Shown here piece by piece: positions 32,525 to 41,513 of a stretch of 64,000 nt of DNA. This DNA comes from Methylocella tundrae (GTDB lineage Bacteria; Pseudomonadota; Alphaproteobacteria; Rhizobiales; Beijerinckiaceae): contig NZ_CP139089.1 in NCBI RefSeq assembly GCF_038024855.1, positions 1,612,001 through 1,676,000 of the forward strand. The letters run 5' to 3'. How positions within the stretch are numbered: the stretch's first letter is position 1; every line of letters starts with the position of its first letter. A program made the position numbers and the translations under genes. The notes beneath the pieces were generated by a model. It worked only from the letters and a program-made list of their open reading frames with translations, ran no database searches and was not told the DNA's origin.

Positions 32525-35233
32525 CTACGTGCGATCGGCGACGACGCGGGCCGGCGGAAAGGCGACCTCGACAAGCGTGCCCTCATGGAGCTTGCTCTTG
32601 ATCGAGAAAGAGGCGCGATTGGCTTCGACCAGCGCCTTCGTCAGCGGCAGGCCGAGCCCTGTTCCGCCAGCGACGTGCGAGCTTGAGATCTGCCGGAAGG
32701 GTTCAAGCGCCACTTCGACATCATCCTCCGACATGCCGACCCCCGTATCGCGTATGCGCAAGGCGGCATGGTTGGCGTCGGTCAGCGCGGTCGAGATTAT
32801 GACCTGGCCGCCCGCCTGCGTGAACTTGATCGCATTGGATAAAAGATTCAGCACGATCTGACGCAGCGAGCGCTCATCGGCGAAAATATGCGGCAGCTGC
32901 GGCGCCAGCGATAGCCGCATGATGACGCGCGCCCGGCTCGCCTGCGGCTGCATGATCGAGACGCATTCGGTGACGATGCGATTGACGTCGACGGATTCGA
33001 AGGAAAGCTCCATCTTGCCCGCCTCGATCTTCGACAGATCGAGAAGGTCGTTGACGAGGCTCATCACGAGCGCGCCGGAACTGTGGATATCCTTCAAGTA
33101 ATCCTTGTAGCGGTCATTGCCGATCGGTCCGAAGCGTTCCTCCATGATGACTTCGGCGAAGCCGAGAATCGCGTTCAGCGGCGTCCTGATTTCATGGCTG
33201 ACCTTGGCGAGAAAATCGGATTTGAGCGCGCTCGCGCGTTCGGCCTGCTGGCGCGCTTCTTCGAGCTCGCGCTCGACCTTCTTCCAATGCGTCATATCGC
33301 GCAGAAGGGCGCAGAAGCGCTGATCGGACGCGGCGTTCGATCCGGCGCCGACCTTGCCGAGCGTCATGAAGATCGGAATGACGCCGCCCTGCCGCGTCAG
33401 GCCCAAAATCTCCCGGCCGTCATTGAGGAGGCTCGCGACGCCGTTCGATTTCAGGCCTTCAAAATAGCTTTGGGCGCGCTCGCGGCTCTCGGGGGCGATG
33501 AGCGCGGTGAAGGGCTCTCCCGCCACCTCCGCCTTGTCGTAGCAAAACAGCGCTTCGCCTGAACGGTTCAGCGCCAGGATGCGGCCTTCCGCGTCAAGAA
33601 CGGCGACGCCATCCATCGCCGTGTCCAAAATGGCGTTGAGCTCGCGCGCCTCGCGCTGATAATGACGCAGCTCCGCGTCGGCGTTCGGCCGCGGCGCGTC
33701 GTGACGCGCCAGAAGGGACACCAGCTCGGCCTTTTTTGAGCCGCGTCGGAGATCCTCGCGTCGCATCCGCAGTGAAACGGCTTTCCCCGAGCTATCGCGA
33801 AGTTCGACGCCATCCCCCTGCGTGAGGTTCGGCAAGCGCTGGAGAATGGCGCGGATCGCCCCAATCGCTTCGGCGCCGCGCAGATCGACGCAACCCAGAC
33901 AATCGAGCAGGAACCGATTGGCGAAGGCCGGCGCGCCATCGCAGAGCATCAGTATCCCTATCGGAAGAGCATCGAAGGCCGCCACTTCGTCCCGCGAAAT
34001 CTCGACGGGGTCTTGAGGTCCCGCAAGAACCCGCTCTGACTGCCCGCTCAACCCGGAGCTTGGCTCACGCTGATCCGCCGATCCCTTGGCCGCCTCGCCT
34101 CGCGCTGGCGTCCCGGCCGGGCGCGCGACCCCGCTCAAGGTCGAGGCGATAGCGTGGAACGCGAGCTGTTCGTCCGGGCTCAAGGCGCCTTTGAGCACGC
34201 CTTTTGCCTCGGGACGGGCCGTCCCGCGCTCCCCTCGCGCCGGTTCGGGTAAAGGAACGACATCCGCCGCCTCCGGCCCCGCGGCCGGCTCATGCGCCCG
34301 GCTGGCAGTGAAGCGGTCGAGATGAATGAGGCCGAAGCCGCGAAAACCAAGAAAGCGGCGCTGCGGATCAAAGCTCGGCGATGCGGCGAGCGTGATCGGC
34401 ACAATCGCGCTCGAGCCGGCGATCGGCCAGTCGATCTCGACGCCGGCCCAGCTCTCCTTGCGCTCCATCAGTTGCGCAAGCCGCCGGCTCGTTTGGGCGT
34501 CAAAACGCGCCGCGGCCTCAAACAGACGCCGGCCCAACAGATCGCCGGACGTTCCGCCGATCACTTCACGCAGCCGCGGACCGATCTCGACGATTTGGCC
34601 GTCGGCGTCCGTGCGCCAGAGGAAACGATCGGCCCCTGTCCGACGAGACCGCGAGAGCCGTGTGCGAATCTCCTCAAAGCCCGTGGCATGTCGCGAGTTC
34701 TCCCGCCCATCCTGTTTTGACGCCGCTGGATCGGTCGCAGGCGATAGGCCGCCCGGCACGCTGGAGTCGCTGACGACCGCCGCTCGCGCTTCTGACCGAT
34801 AAGCAGGAGAATCGAGCGCCGCCGCCAAGAAAAGAGGCGGCGCGCCCTTGACCGCCAGGCGGCGGCACAGAAATGTGATGGCGCGCGGCGCTCCGCCAAC
34901 GCCAAAACGCAGGCGCTCGAGACGCGCCGGACCATTGAGCGGCAGGGTTTCCGAGAGCTCCCTCAGCCGTTCCGCCGCCGGATTTGCCGCTTCGATGGGG
35001 GCCGCGCCCGGCCTCGCCGCCGAACCGATGCTTTCGGAGAGTCCCGCAAGTGTCGTTGCGCCAAAGAGACGCATGATAGCCGCGCTGGCGAACACCGCCT
35101 GCCGGGGCGCCCCCGCGTGCTGTCCGCCGAGCGCCAGAACCGGAGTATTGGCGGCGAGCCTCGGCGACAGACTGCGCAATGCCTGCGCGACGTCATCCTC
35201 GGTCAGCCCGAGCTCAAAGCAAATGCCGGTCAT
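32525..35233 (-). CDS. pdhS: PdhS-like PAS-domain sensor histidine kinase
   Basis: A 902-residue cytoplasmic hybrid-free histidine kinase with no membrane helix. A poorly conserved N-terminal half includes a PAS-like segment (DRFLWRTDADGQIVEIGP, about 205-222). A second PAS domain begins LNAILDTAMDGVAVLDAEGR, then comes the dimerisation domain with phospho-acceptor H680 in VSHEIRTPLNAIL, and the ATPase domain with the N box LLSNAIKF, DTGVG and GGTGLGLPL. The kinase core closely resembles the PleC/DivJ/PdhS group that phosphorylates DivK and controls division polarity. Which member it is remains inference; absence of transmembrane segments favours PdhS. It is a single gene. Confidence 0.75.
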   Translation of the reverse strand: MTGICFELGLTEDDVAQALRSLSPRLAANTPVLALGGQHAGAPRQAVFASAAIMRLFGATTLAGLSESIGSAARPGAAPIEAANPAAERLRELSETLPLNGPARLERLRFGVGGAPRAITFLCRRLAVKGAPPLFLAAALDSPAYRSEARAAVVSDSSVPGGLSPATDPAASKQDGRENSRHATGFEEIRTRLSRSRRTGADRFLWRTDADGQIVEIGPRLREVIGGTSGDLLGRRLFEAAARFDAQTSRRLAQLMERKESWAGVEIDWPIAGSSAIVPITLAASPSFDPQRRFLGFRGFGLIHLDRFTASRAHEPAAGPEAADVVPLPEPARGERGTARPEAKGVLKGALSPDEQLAFHAIASTLSGVARPAGTPARGEAAKGSADQREPSSGLSGQSERVLAGPQDPVEISRDEVAAFDALPIGILMLCDGAPAFANRFLLDCLGCVDLRGAEAIGAIRAILQRLPNLTQGDGVELRDSSGKAVSLRMRREDLRRGSKKAELVSLLARHDAPRPNADAELRHYQREARELNAILDTAMDGVAVLDAEGRILALNRSGEALFCYDKAEVAGEPFTALIAPESRERAQSYFEGLKSNGVASLLNDGREILGLTRQGGVIPIFMTLGKVGAGSNAASDQRFCALLRDMTHWKKVERELEEARQQAERASALKSDFLAKVSHEIRTPLNAILGFAEVIMEERFGPIGNDRYKDYLKDIHSSGALVMSLVNDLLDLSKIEAGKMELSFESVDVNRIVTECVSIMQPQASRARVIMRLSLAPQLPHIFADERSLRQIVLNLLSNAIKFTQAGGQVIISTALTDANHAALRIRDTGVGMSEDDVEVALEPFRQISSSHVAGGTGLGLPLTKALVEANRASFSIKSKLHEGTLVEVAFPPARVVADRT

Positions 35234-35410
35234 GTCGATGGGCTTCTCTTTGAACAGCCTTAATCGAATGCTAACGCCCCCCTGACCCGAGGTCCATTGA
35301 CAGTGCTTGATTCAGTAAAAATTGATGACTTATCCTTAACTTTCGGCCTCTGGACCCGGATCACGGCCGGCATTCGCCGGCCCGCCGGCGAGATCGTCTG
35401 CGTTCCGCGC

Positions 35411-35439
35411 TTGCAATCGGCGATCGTTCCTTTTAGGAA
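35411..35439 (+). promoter_or_regulatory. Predicted tRNA-His promoter
   Basis: TTGCAA (35411-35416) and TAGGAA (35434-35439) are separated by 17 bp, with the predicted start about 12 bp before the tRNA. The -10 region lies in an imperfect palindrome (GGCGAT ... ATCGCC). Confidence 0.4.
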
Positions 35440-35457
35440 TCGCCGCCTGTTGGTCGC

Positions 35458-35534
35458 GCCGCCATAGCTCAGTTGGTTAGAGCGCTAGATTGTGGATCTA
35501 GAGGTCCCCCGTTCGAGCCGGGGTGGCGGTACCA
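35458..35534 (+). tRNA. tRNA-His (anticodon GTG), alphaproteobacterial type
   Basis: A 77-nt cloverleaf with encoded CCA. The acceptor GCCGCCA (35458-35464) pairs with TGGCGGT (35524-35530). The anticodon stem CTAGA/TCTAG encloses TTGTGGA with GTG at 35492-35494. The T arm contains GTTCGAG. There is no G before position 1 that could act as G-1; the first pair is G1-U72 and the discriminator is A73. This is the known exception of alphaproteobacterial tRNA-His, read by a dedicated HisRS type. Confidence 0.95.
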
Positions 35535-36223
35535 ATAAAATCAATGATTTAGAGTCTCCTGACAAATTCTTGGCCGTAGCGAGACGGCGCTGGCAGAAGC
35601 CCCATCTCGCGCTTCGTGCAACTAGTGCCGCTGAAGCCGAATCAGCGCGACCGCGTTGCGCGCGCGCCGAGCGCTCTCCCGCCCGGTTCAATGTCAACTC
35701 GAAACTGGCAAACTTGCTGAACCCAAGAGCCGCACGGTGAGCGAAGCCGTGGGATCGGCGCCTTATGGCGCCTGAATCTCGCGCCAGTTCACCAAGGCGG
35801 GGCGTGTCGTCCACCTTGCGACAGACGTTCGTCTCGCCTTCAGCTCGGGACTTGCGCTGGTAAGCGCGGCAATCTCGATTTGGGACGCCACGCTGGCGAC
35901 TCCTAATCCTTAACTTATTGATTTTGAGCTATGCAAAATGGCGTCAGCCGAGGCGTGCGCAAAGTTACATCTTTCTGCGTCAGCTCCCCGCAATGTCGCG
36001 GCATCTTAGCACCTACCAATTTCAGGTTTCTTCGGGAACCAACCGGCGCGACTGCAGCGTGCCGGGCTCCCGGTTTCTCAACCGGCCTCGCTCTGCCCCT
36101 GCGTCGATCTCCGGCGGCTAAGATCGCACGCCCCGTTCAGTTCTGATCATTCTTAGGGCTCTTCAAAACAAGAGGACGATGGTAGGCTTGCCGACGTTCC
36201 CGCTACGATGACTGGAGGTAGCC
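35535..36223. other. Gene-poor region downstream of tRNA-His
   Basis: About 690 bp without a supportable gene. Short frames exist on both strands, but none shows a signal peptide, known motif or good ribosome site. A GGCGCC-TTAT-GGCGCC hairpin lies at 35757-35772. The 3' side of a tRNA is a common integration site, but I found no integrase fragment or repeat of the tRNA end here. Confidence 0.4.
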
Positions 36224-36409
36224 GTGCTTACGCTCATAATTGGAATCCTGATTATTATTGTTGTCGGCGCCATCTTGTTTTGGGTCATCGATAGGTTCTG
36301 TCCGGAAGCGCGGCTAGCGCAGCTTCTCAAGCTGTTAGTGGTGCTGGTCTGTTTAGGGGCAATCGTGGCCCGGTTGCTTCCGCTGATCGGATATCCGTCT
36401 GTCCTCTAG
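36224..36409 (+). CDS. Small two-helix membrane protein (Thivi_2564-like)
   Basis: A 61-residue protein made of two hydrophobic helices (residues 2-23 and 35-52) joined by a short polar turn, DRFCPEARLAQLLK. The start is a GTG preceded by GGAGG at five bases, a strong ribosome site. Layout and the KLLVVLV second helix resemble the small Thivi_2564-type membrane protein family; the function is unknown. It is monocistronic. Confidence 0.7.
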   Translation: MLTLIIGILIIIVVGAILFWVIDRFCPEARLAQLLKLLVVLVCLGAIVARLLPLIGYPSVL

Positions 36410-36741
36410 GATCGTTATTATTTCCTTCCCTTTGATATTACTATGATTTGTGTCTTTCGCACGGCGGCGCAGAAGTCATCGGCTTTCGCCGCCATTTTCG
36501 TTTATGCGTCGGAACACATGCCCGGAAAAATCGGGACGGAGGCGGGCCTTTTTCTGCTTCGCCTTCGGCATTGCGGGTTGAGCGGCGGCCGTTCTTCGCG
36601 CTCTGGCTGAAATGACGAGCATCGACTTCGTCTACCGGGCCTGTGCTTTCCTCCCGGCGACTGGCCTTCTCGCCCAGTTTCCCGCCAAGGCTCGAGGGGC
36701 TTGATTAGGCCTGGTAGGCCTCCAGCTGGCTGACACGGAAA
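36410..36741. other. Spacer without supported gene
   Basis: This 332-bp stretch separates convergent genes. A run of AT-rich sequence follows the small membrane protein gene. I see no gene, RNA or convincing repeat apart from the terminator palindrome at its right end. Confidence 0.4.
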
Positions 36742-36777
36742 AGCCCTTGCGCGGTCCTTCCGCGCAAGGGCTATTTT
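36742..36777 (-). terminator. Strong intrinsic terminator palindrome
   Basis: A perfect 13-bp stem, AGCCCTTGCGCGG (36742-36754) and CCGCGCAAGGGCT (36760-36772), with a five-base loop. On the minus strand it ends in TTTT and lies 28 bp after the stop of the gene at 36801; on the plus strand ATTTTC follows, so it may stop transcription from both sides. Confidence 0.85.
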
Positions 36778-36800
36778 CCGGAGATGGGGCCTCTTGGCTC

Positions 36801-37853
36801 TTATGGGACCATGATGCTGTGATCGTAATCGACGAGGCCGCGGCTTGTGATGACAATCCAGCCGCCGCCGCGCCGCTCGATGGCTTTTACAGTCCCGGCG
36901 CCTGGAATCTGATCGCCGAGAGCGACCTCGATGGAGCCGCGCGCATTCTCGACCAGCGCGACGCCGTCGTAAACGTCGCGCACGACCCAATCGGTGATCA
37001 GCGCAAGCCGCTTTGGCGCAGGGGGGACATCCGCCGGCTGCGCTTTCGCCTGTACGGCCGGATTGCGGTTTTGCGTCGCCGCCTTCACCATCGGAACAAC
37101 GGAGCCGGTCGGAAGCGCTGTTTGTTTTTCGATGCGGTCGAGCCGTTCAGCGACCTGCTTCAACGCCGGGTTTTGCTGAAGCCGATCCACCTTGGTCGAG
37201 AGTTCAGCCAGGGCGCCGCTGGTTTCCGTCTTCACCGCATCCAATCTCGTTTTCAGCGAATCGACGCTCTTCTCGATGCCGCGCTGCTCTTTGCCGCCCT
37301 GTTCCTGCGCAACCTGCACGCGAAGCGCCTCGACATTGGCTTTCAGCGCGCTGATCTCCTCGACCATCTTTTGGGTTTTGCGGGCAAGGTCCGCGCTGTC
37401 CGGCAACGCGGCCTCCGTCGCCGGCTTCGCGCCGGAGCCCGGTGCGCCGCCGAAGAAATAGGTTCCCGCAGCGAAGGCAAAACCCAGCACGCAGAGAACG
37501 AAGGCCACGTTCGAGCCAAAATCGACAAAAGACGCGAATCGCCCGCGCGGCGGCGCATCCCAGGCTCCGTTGGCCTCGCGCGGAAAGAAGGGAGTGAGAT
37601 CGGACAGGCCGGCGTCGTAAGCGCTGAGATGCGCGCCATGCGCCTGACGCGAATCGGAGCCCGAAGTCTCGGCGCCGCTCGGCCGGCCCAACCGGCGCGG
37701 CTCCGCATCAGCCGCGGCAGCGTCCCCCTCGCTCTCAGCGTCCCGCTGATCCGCGCCTGCATGATGTTCCGCCGCAATGTCCTGGCTCGCACCGGCGTGG
37801 CCGGCACTGAGTTCGCCGGACTGCGGGGCGGCTTTGTCGTCGGAATCGTCCAT
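36801..37853 (-). CDS. Single-pass membrane protein with coiled coil and conserved C-terminal domain
   Basis: A 350-residue protein. An acidic, Ala-rich cytoplasmic N-terminus (about 110 residues) precedes one membrane helix (VAFVLCVLGFAFAAGTYFF). A periplasmic coiled coil (KTQKMVEEISALKANVEALR onward) then leads to a compact C-terminal domain: DWVVRDVYDGVALVENARG, VALGDQIPGAGTVKAIERR and WIVITSRGLVDY. That last domain recurs in Hyphomicrobiales hypothetical proteins and looks OB- or PDZ-like. The coiled coil suggests an envelope scaffold. An ATG at 37862 would add three residues. Confidence 0.6.
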   Translation of the reverse strand: MDDSDDKAAPQSGELSAGHAGASQDIAAEHHAGADQRDAESEGDAAAADAEPRRLGRPSGAETSGSDSRQAHGAHLSAYDAGLSDLTPFFPREANGAWDAPPRGRFASFVDFGSNVAFVLCVLGFAFAAGTYFFGGAPGSGAKPATEAALPDSADLARKTQKMVEEISALKANVEALRVQVAQEQGGKEQRGIEKSVDSLKTRLDAVKTETSGALAELSTKVDRLQQNPALKQVAERLDRIEKQTALPTGSVVPMVKAATQNRNPAVQAKAQPADVPPAPKRLALITDWVVRDVYDGVALVENARGSIEVALGDQIPGAGTVKAIERRGGGWIVITSRGLVDYDHSIMVP

Positions 37854-38120
37854 AAGCCTCATCCTCGGAAGGTTAATAATTCAGGATAGAATTGAACTTC
37901 TTCCCTTAAATCTGCGTTAAGAGTTAGGCAGAGCCGATCGCACGGACGGGGCCAAATTGAGCCGTTTCCGTCGTTTTTCTCTTGCAAAACAGTACATTTG
38001 AACGGTTTGCCGCAAAATCTTTCACCTCAATTTGAACGCCCGCCAGAGTTGCATGCGTCAAATCAATGCGAGGTTCAGGGGACTATGCAACGTTTGGATG
38101 ACGCACGGTAGGAGGATCAG

Positions 38121-38381
38121 ATGGGCGGGAGCAACCTCACGGCTTTGGTCTTGATGATGGCGATGAGCGCCGCGGCGAGCGCGCAAACGAGCGCGCCAGA
38201 CCCTTCGGATGGATCACGCGATCCAGCGGCCCCGAACCTCATCAACCGCGATTATCTGACGCCGACCGGCGAGACCGTCCCGCATCCAGGCGCCTCGCAA
38301 AGCGCCGGCGTGACGACGCTCGACCGCGCCATCCAGCGGCGCGACAACGCAGTCGAGAACGGCATCTGCAGCAATTGCTGA
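38121..38381 (+). CDS. Small exported protein with C-terminal Cys pair
   Basis: An 86-residue protein with a signal peptide (cleavage near AAASAQT). The mature part is rich in Asp, Pro and Asn and ends ENGICSNC. AGGAGG stands eight bases before the ATG, a strong ribosome site. The segment NLINRDYLTPTGETVPHPG looks conserved-protein-like. Function unknown; the CxxC end might bind metal or form a disulfide, which is inference. Confidence 0.6.
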   Translation: MGGSNLTALVLMMAMSAAASAQTSAPDPSDGSRDPAAPNLINRDYLTPTGETVPHPGASQSAGVTTLDRAIQRRDNAVENGICSNC

Positions 38382-38443
38382 CGGCGGCGCTTCGCATCGG
38401 CGAAGGACACGCTTAGACTGAAGCTCTGCGAAGGAGCTTTATC

Positions 38444-39544
38444 ATGCGCGTCGACGGCAAGGCTTTTACGACAATCTGGGCCGATAAAGCCACGGCAAGC
38501 GTCACGGTTATCGACCAGACCCGACTGCCGCACCGCTTCGAACTCATTTCGATCGCGGATGTCGAGGCTGCGGGGCGCGCTATCAAAACCATGCAGGTGC
38601 GCGGCGCGCCCCTGATTGGGATTACAGCGGCCTATGGGCTCGCGCTTGCAATGCGCGCCGATCCTTCAGACGACAATCTGGAGCGCGCTTGCGGGCTGCT
38701 CAAAGCGACGCGGCCGACCGCCGTGAACCTCCAATGGGCGCTCGACTCGATGCGGCGCATGCTGGCCCCCATGGCTCCGCCGGAACGCTTCGACGCCGCC
38801 TTCAATCAGGCCGCGCAAATGGCGCAGGACGATATCGCCCTTTGCGAAGCGATCGGCAGGCACGGCCTCGGACTCATCAAAGGGATCGCCGCGCGCAAGC
38901 CGCGAGGCGCCTCGGTCAATATACTGACGCATTGCAACGCCGGCTGGCTCGCCACAGTGGACTGGGGCACAGCGACGGCGCCGATCTACAAGGCGCAGGA
39001 AGCCGGCCTCGAAATCCATGTCTTCGTGGATGAAACGCGTCCGCGCAACCAGGGGGCGGCGCTGACGGCGTGGGAGCTTGGGCAGCATGGCGTGCCGCAT
39101 ACTGTGATTGTCGATAACGCCGGCGGTCATTTGATGCAGCATGGCGAGATCGATCTCGTCATTGTCGGCACGGATCGCACAACCGCCACAGGCGACGTTT
39201 GCAACAAGATCGGCACCTATCTCAAGGCGCTCGCGGCGAGCGACAATCATGTGCCCTTCTATGTTGCAGCGCCCTCCCCCTCGATCGACTTTTCGATTTC
39301 GGACGGCCTCGCCGAAATCCCGATCGAGATCAGAGCACAGGAAGAAGTCAGTCATATTTTTGGACTCGGCGCCGACGGCGACATTCACAAAGTGCGCCTG
39401 ATCCCGCAAGGCAGTGGGGCGCTTAACCCCGCCTTCGATGTCACGCCGGCTCGTCTTGTGACGGGGCTGATCACTGAACGAGGCGTGATCGCCGCCAGCC
39501 GCGAGGCGCTGGCCATAGCCTTTCCGGAGCGCATCCGCGCCTGA
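38444..39544 (+). CDS. mtnA: S-methyl-5-thioribose-1-phosphate isomerase MtnA
   Basis: A 366-residue enzyme of the eIF2B-alpha-like family that converts methylthioribose-1-phosphate to methylthioribulose-1-phosphate in methylthioadenosine salvage. The catalytic Cys is in [13 protein letters not shown] (about residue 165) and the catalytic Asp in [35 protein letters not shown] and the [10 protein letters not shown] loop are also typical. No other methionine-salvage gene is nearby, so it may serve full salvage encoded elsewhere or a shunt. It is convergent with the next gene. Confidence 0.93.
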   Translation: MRVDGKAFTTIWADKATASVTVIDQTRLPHRFELISIADVEAAGRAIKTMQVRGAPLIGITAAYGLALAMRADPSDDNLERACGLLKATRPTAVNLQWALDSMRRMLAPMAPPERFDAAFNQAAQMAQDDIALCEAIGRHGLGLIKGIAARKPRGASVNILTHCNAGWLATVDWGTATAPIYKAQEAGLEIHVFVDETRPRNQGAALTAWELGQHGVPHTVIVDNAGGHLMQHGEIDLVIVGTDRTTATGDVCNKIGTYLKALAASDNHVPFYVAAPSPSIDFSISDGLAEIPIEIRAQEEVSHIFGLGADGDIHKVRLIPQGSGALNPAFDVTPARLVTGLITERGVIAASREALAIAFPERIRA

Positions 39545-39575
39545 TGAACAAGAAGGCTGGCCAGAGGCTGCGTCC

Positions 39576-40130
39576 CTATCGCACGGCGCGGCGCCACCAC
39601 AGAATGGTCGCGCCGATCGCGACAATGATGAGCAATCCCAAGGTCAACAAAAGGGCTGACTGGTCGAGCCAGGCGATGGCTGGGACGCCAAGCGCCATGA
39701 TGACGCCATTGGCGCACATGCGCCAGGACGCGATATGAACGCCGGCGATGAAGGTGCCAAGCGCCAGCAAAAGGAGAATCGTGAGGCTGGTGGTGTCAGA
39801 ATCGGCGATCGCCTGAACGCTTGGCAGAAGCACCAGGTTCATGGCGACGAGAAACGCCCCCCAGTGCAGCGCCTGCGTCCATATCAGACGCCACCGTCCG
39901 CTGGAATCAGCGGCGTGACGCCAGCCCGACGCGACGCAGACGACGCCCATAAACAGCGCCATGAACTCCCAATAGCCAATCAGCGGCCGGCGCGCCATGC
40001 TGATGTAGCCGACGCCGCCAAGCGTCAGCGCGAGAATGATGAGATAGGGCAGTTCCCGAACCCAGAAGCCCGGCCCTTCGGGGTGCTCGAAACGATAGAA
40101 TCGATCTTCAGCTTCTGTTGGTGCGCTCAT
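39576..40130 (-). CDS. Multi-pass membrane protein, paralogue of the next gene
   Basis: A 184-residue protein with about five to six hydrophobic helices. Shared blocks with the gene at 40189-40770 include FWVRELPYL, SMARRPLIGYWEFMALF, TQALHWGAFLVAMNLVLLP and IAWLDQSALLL. I chose the ATG at 40130 (MSAPTEAEDRF); the frame stays open upstream over a shadow of the paralogue. Function unknown. The tandem arrangement, 58 bp apart, indicates a gene duplication. Both end in basic residues. Confidence 0.65.
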   Translation of the reverse strand: MSAPTEAEDRFYRFEHPEGPGFWVRELPYLIILALTLGGVGYISMARRPLIGYWEFMALFMGVVCVASGWRHAADSSGRWRLIWTQALHWGAFLVAMNLVLLPSVQAIADSDTTSLTILLLLALGTFIAGVHIASWRMCANGVIMALGVPAIAWLDQSALLLTLGLLIIVAIGATILWWRRAVR

Positions 40131-40188
40131 GGCCGTCCATTCGATATGAAAGGTGCGATTCTGAGAGGCGCGTTGGAGCGGACTGCGT

Positions 40189-40770
40189 TCAATCCCTTTC
40201 GCCCGCGCTCTGGCTGCGTTGCGCGCTCCTGTGCCAGGAGTAAACGACGCCGACGCCGATGAGAGCGACGAAAATGCCGAGGACGATAACGATGGCCGAC
40301 TGCTGCAGCCAGGCGATGACCGGGACGGAAAACGCCATCGCGACGCCAATGAAGCAGATCTGCCAGGACAATATATTGATGCCCGCCGTGACCGCGCCAA
40401 GCGCCAGCAGCAAAAGAACGGTGAGGCCGGTCGCTTCCGGGTTGAGCAGCCGTTGCACGCCAGGCAGCAGCGCCAGATTCATGGCGATAAGGAACGACAG
40501 CCAATGGAGCGCTTGCGTTATGATCAGACGGAAGCGCGCGTTCCTCGTTTCGGCTTCGACCCATGCCGTCGAAACGACGGTGATGCCGATGATCAACGCC
40601 ATGAACTCCCAATAGCCCACGAGAGGACGCCGCGAAACGCTCGTATATCCGACGCCGAGCAGCATAAGGCCGAGAACAGCGAGGTAGGGAAGCTCTCTCA
40701 GCCAGAAGCTCGCTTTGGGCGTCGGCGCGACGCGAGGGGCAAGATCATCCGCCAGTTTGGGTTCGCTCAT
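40189..40770 (-). CDS. Multi-pass membrane protein, first copy of a tandem pair
   Basis: A 193-residue protein with about five to six membrane helices: FWLRELPYLAVLGLMLLGVG, RRPLVGYWEFMALIIGI, TQALHWLSFLIAMNLALLPGV, a third central helix with ILSWQICFIGVAM, and the last helix IVLGIFVALIGVGVVY. It parallels its downstream neighbour along its length. The conserved TQALHW and Gln/Trp-rich loops might form a small-ligand site, but no function is known to me. Confidence 0.65.
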   Translation of the reverse strand: MSEPKLADDLAPRVAPTPKASFWLRELPYLAVLGLMLLGVGYTSVSRRPLVGYWEFMALIIGITVVSTAWVEAETRNARFRLIITQALHWLSFLIAMNLALLPGVQRLLNPEATGLTVLLLLALGAVTAGINILSWQICFIGVAMAFSVPVIAWLQQSAIVIVLGIFVALIGVGVVYSWHRSAQRSQSAGERD

Positions 40771-41421
40771 GACAATCCATTCGCTAGGGCTTGACGTTCA
40801 AGGAAGGGCACAGGTTCTGGACAGGATCAAGCGTCAAACCAAGGACATAAGGAGCACTAATGATATCATTCAAAGCCGGCGCGCGCGCAGACAGGCCAAG
40901 CGGGCGCCGCAACGGATGATACTGCCGGAGCCTTAAAAAAAGCTGCAAGGTATTTCGCATTTTTTCCGGTAAGAAGCTACGGGCTCCAGGTTAATTTGAG
41001 CTGGATCGACCTCTTGGCCTTACTCCACTTTGCGTAGCCCCCATGACGCGCGGCGCATGGCGCGCTGTCGTTTGGGTCGCAATAGCGCCCCAAGACCCTT
41101 TGATCTTAAAGCGTCTCGGGCGGCCGCGCCGCCAACCGGCAGATCCCGCAAAGCGCATTCCCGTCCGACGACGCTGGCAGGGCAACGCCCGCGCGCGTGG
41201 CCGCAATCCTCAGCCGGTGTGGTTTTGTGGCTTTGTGATCGAAGATTGGGCGCGGTGGCGCGTTTTTACGCTGGCTCAGCCTTTCCCGCCTTTCCGACGC
41301 CACAGCGGACCAGAGTCTAGATAACTATAAGATAATACGCGTTTATTCTATATTTGACGCGCTCTCACGGCCAAGGCGGCTCTCCGTCCTGTTAAGAGGT
41401 GCAACGTGGATCCGCCGTGAG
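40771..41421. other. Gap upstream of the ABC/amidase cluster
   Basis: About 650 bp. A 56-codon plus-strand frame (40769-40936) and two overlapping frames at 41030-41324 are open but show no recognised motif. AT-rich sequence at 41320-41360 precedes the sigma-54 promoter and could bend DNA or bind an activator. I found no clear NtrC-type palindrome. Confidence 0.4.
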
Positions 41422-41437
41422 TGGCACGGTCATTGCT
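41422..41437 (+). promoter_or_regulatory. Consensus sigma-54 promoter of the ABC/amidase cluster
   Basis: TGGCACGGTCATTGCT matches the -24/-12 consensus TGGCACR-N4-TTGCW at every fixed position, with GG and GC exactly spaced. It lies about 77 bp before the start of the substrate-binding protein gene on the same strand. This predicts RpoN-dependent, activator-controlled expression, most often nitrogen limitation. Confidence 0.8.
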
Positions 41438-41513
41438 GAGGTTTTCATGACTGTTTGCGCTGCTTCCGTCAAAAACCACATTGATGGGCGGCCTCCCGGA
41501 GAAGACAAAGCCG

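Noticed and set aside
35485..35814. 109-codon minus-strand frame ending in PPRLERGTSRSTI
   Set aside because: The C-terminal part is the well-known artefact of translating a tRNA gene in antisense.
40769..40936. 56-codon plus-strand frame before the ABC cluster
   Set aside because: It begins in overlap with the start of the minus-strand membrane protein gene and has no ribosome site or known motif.
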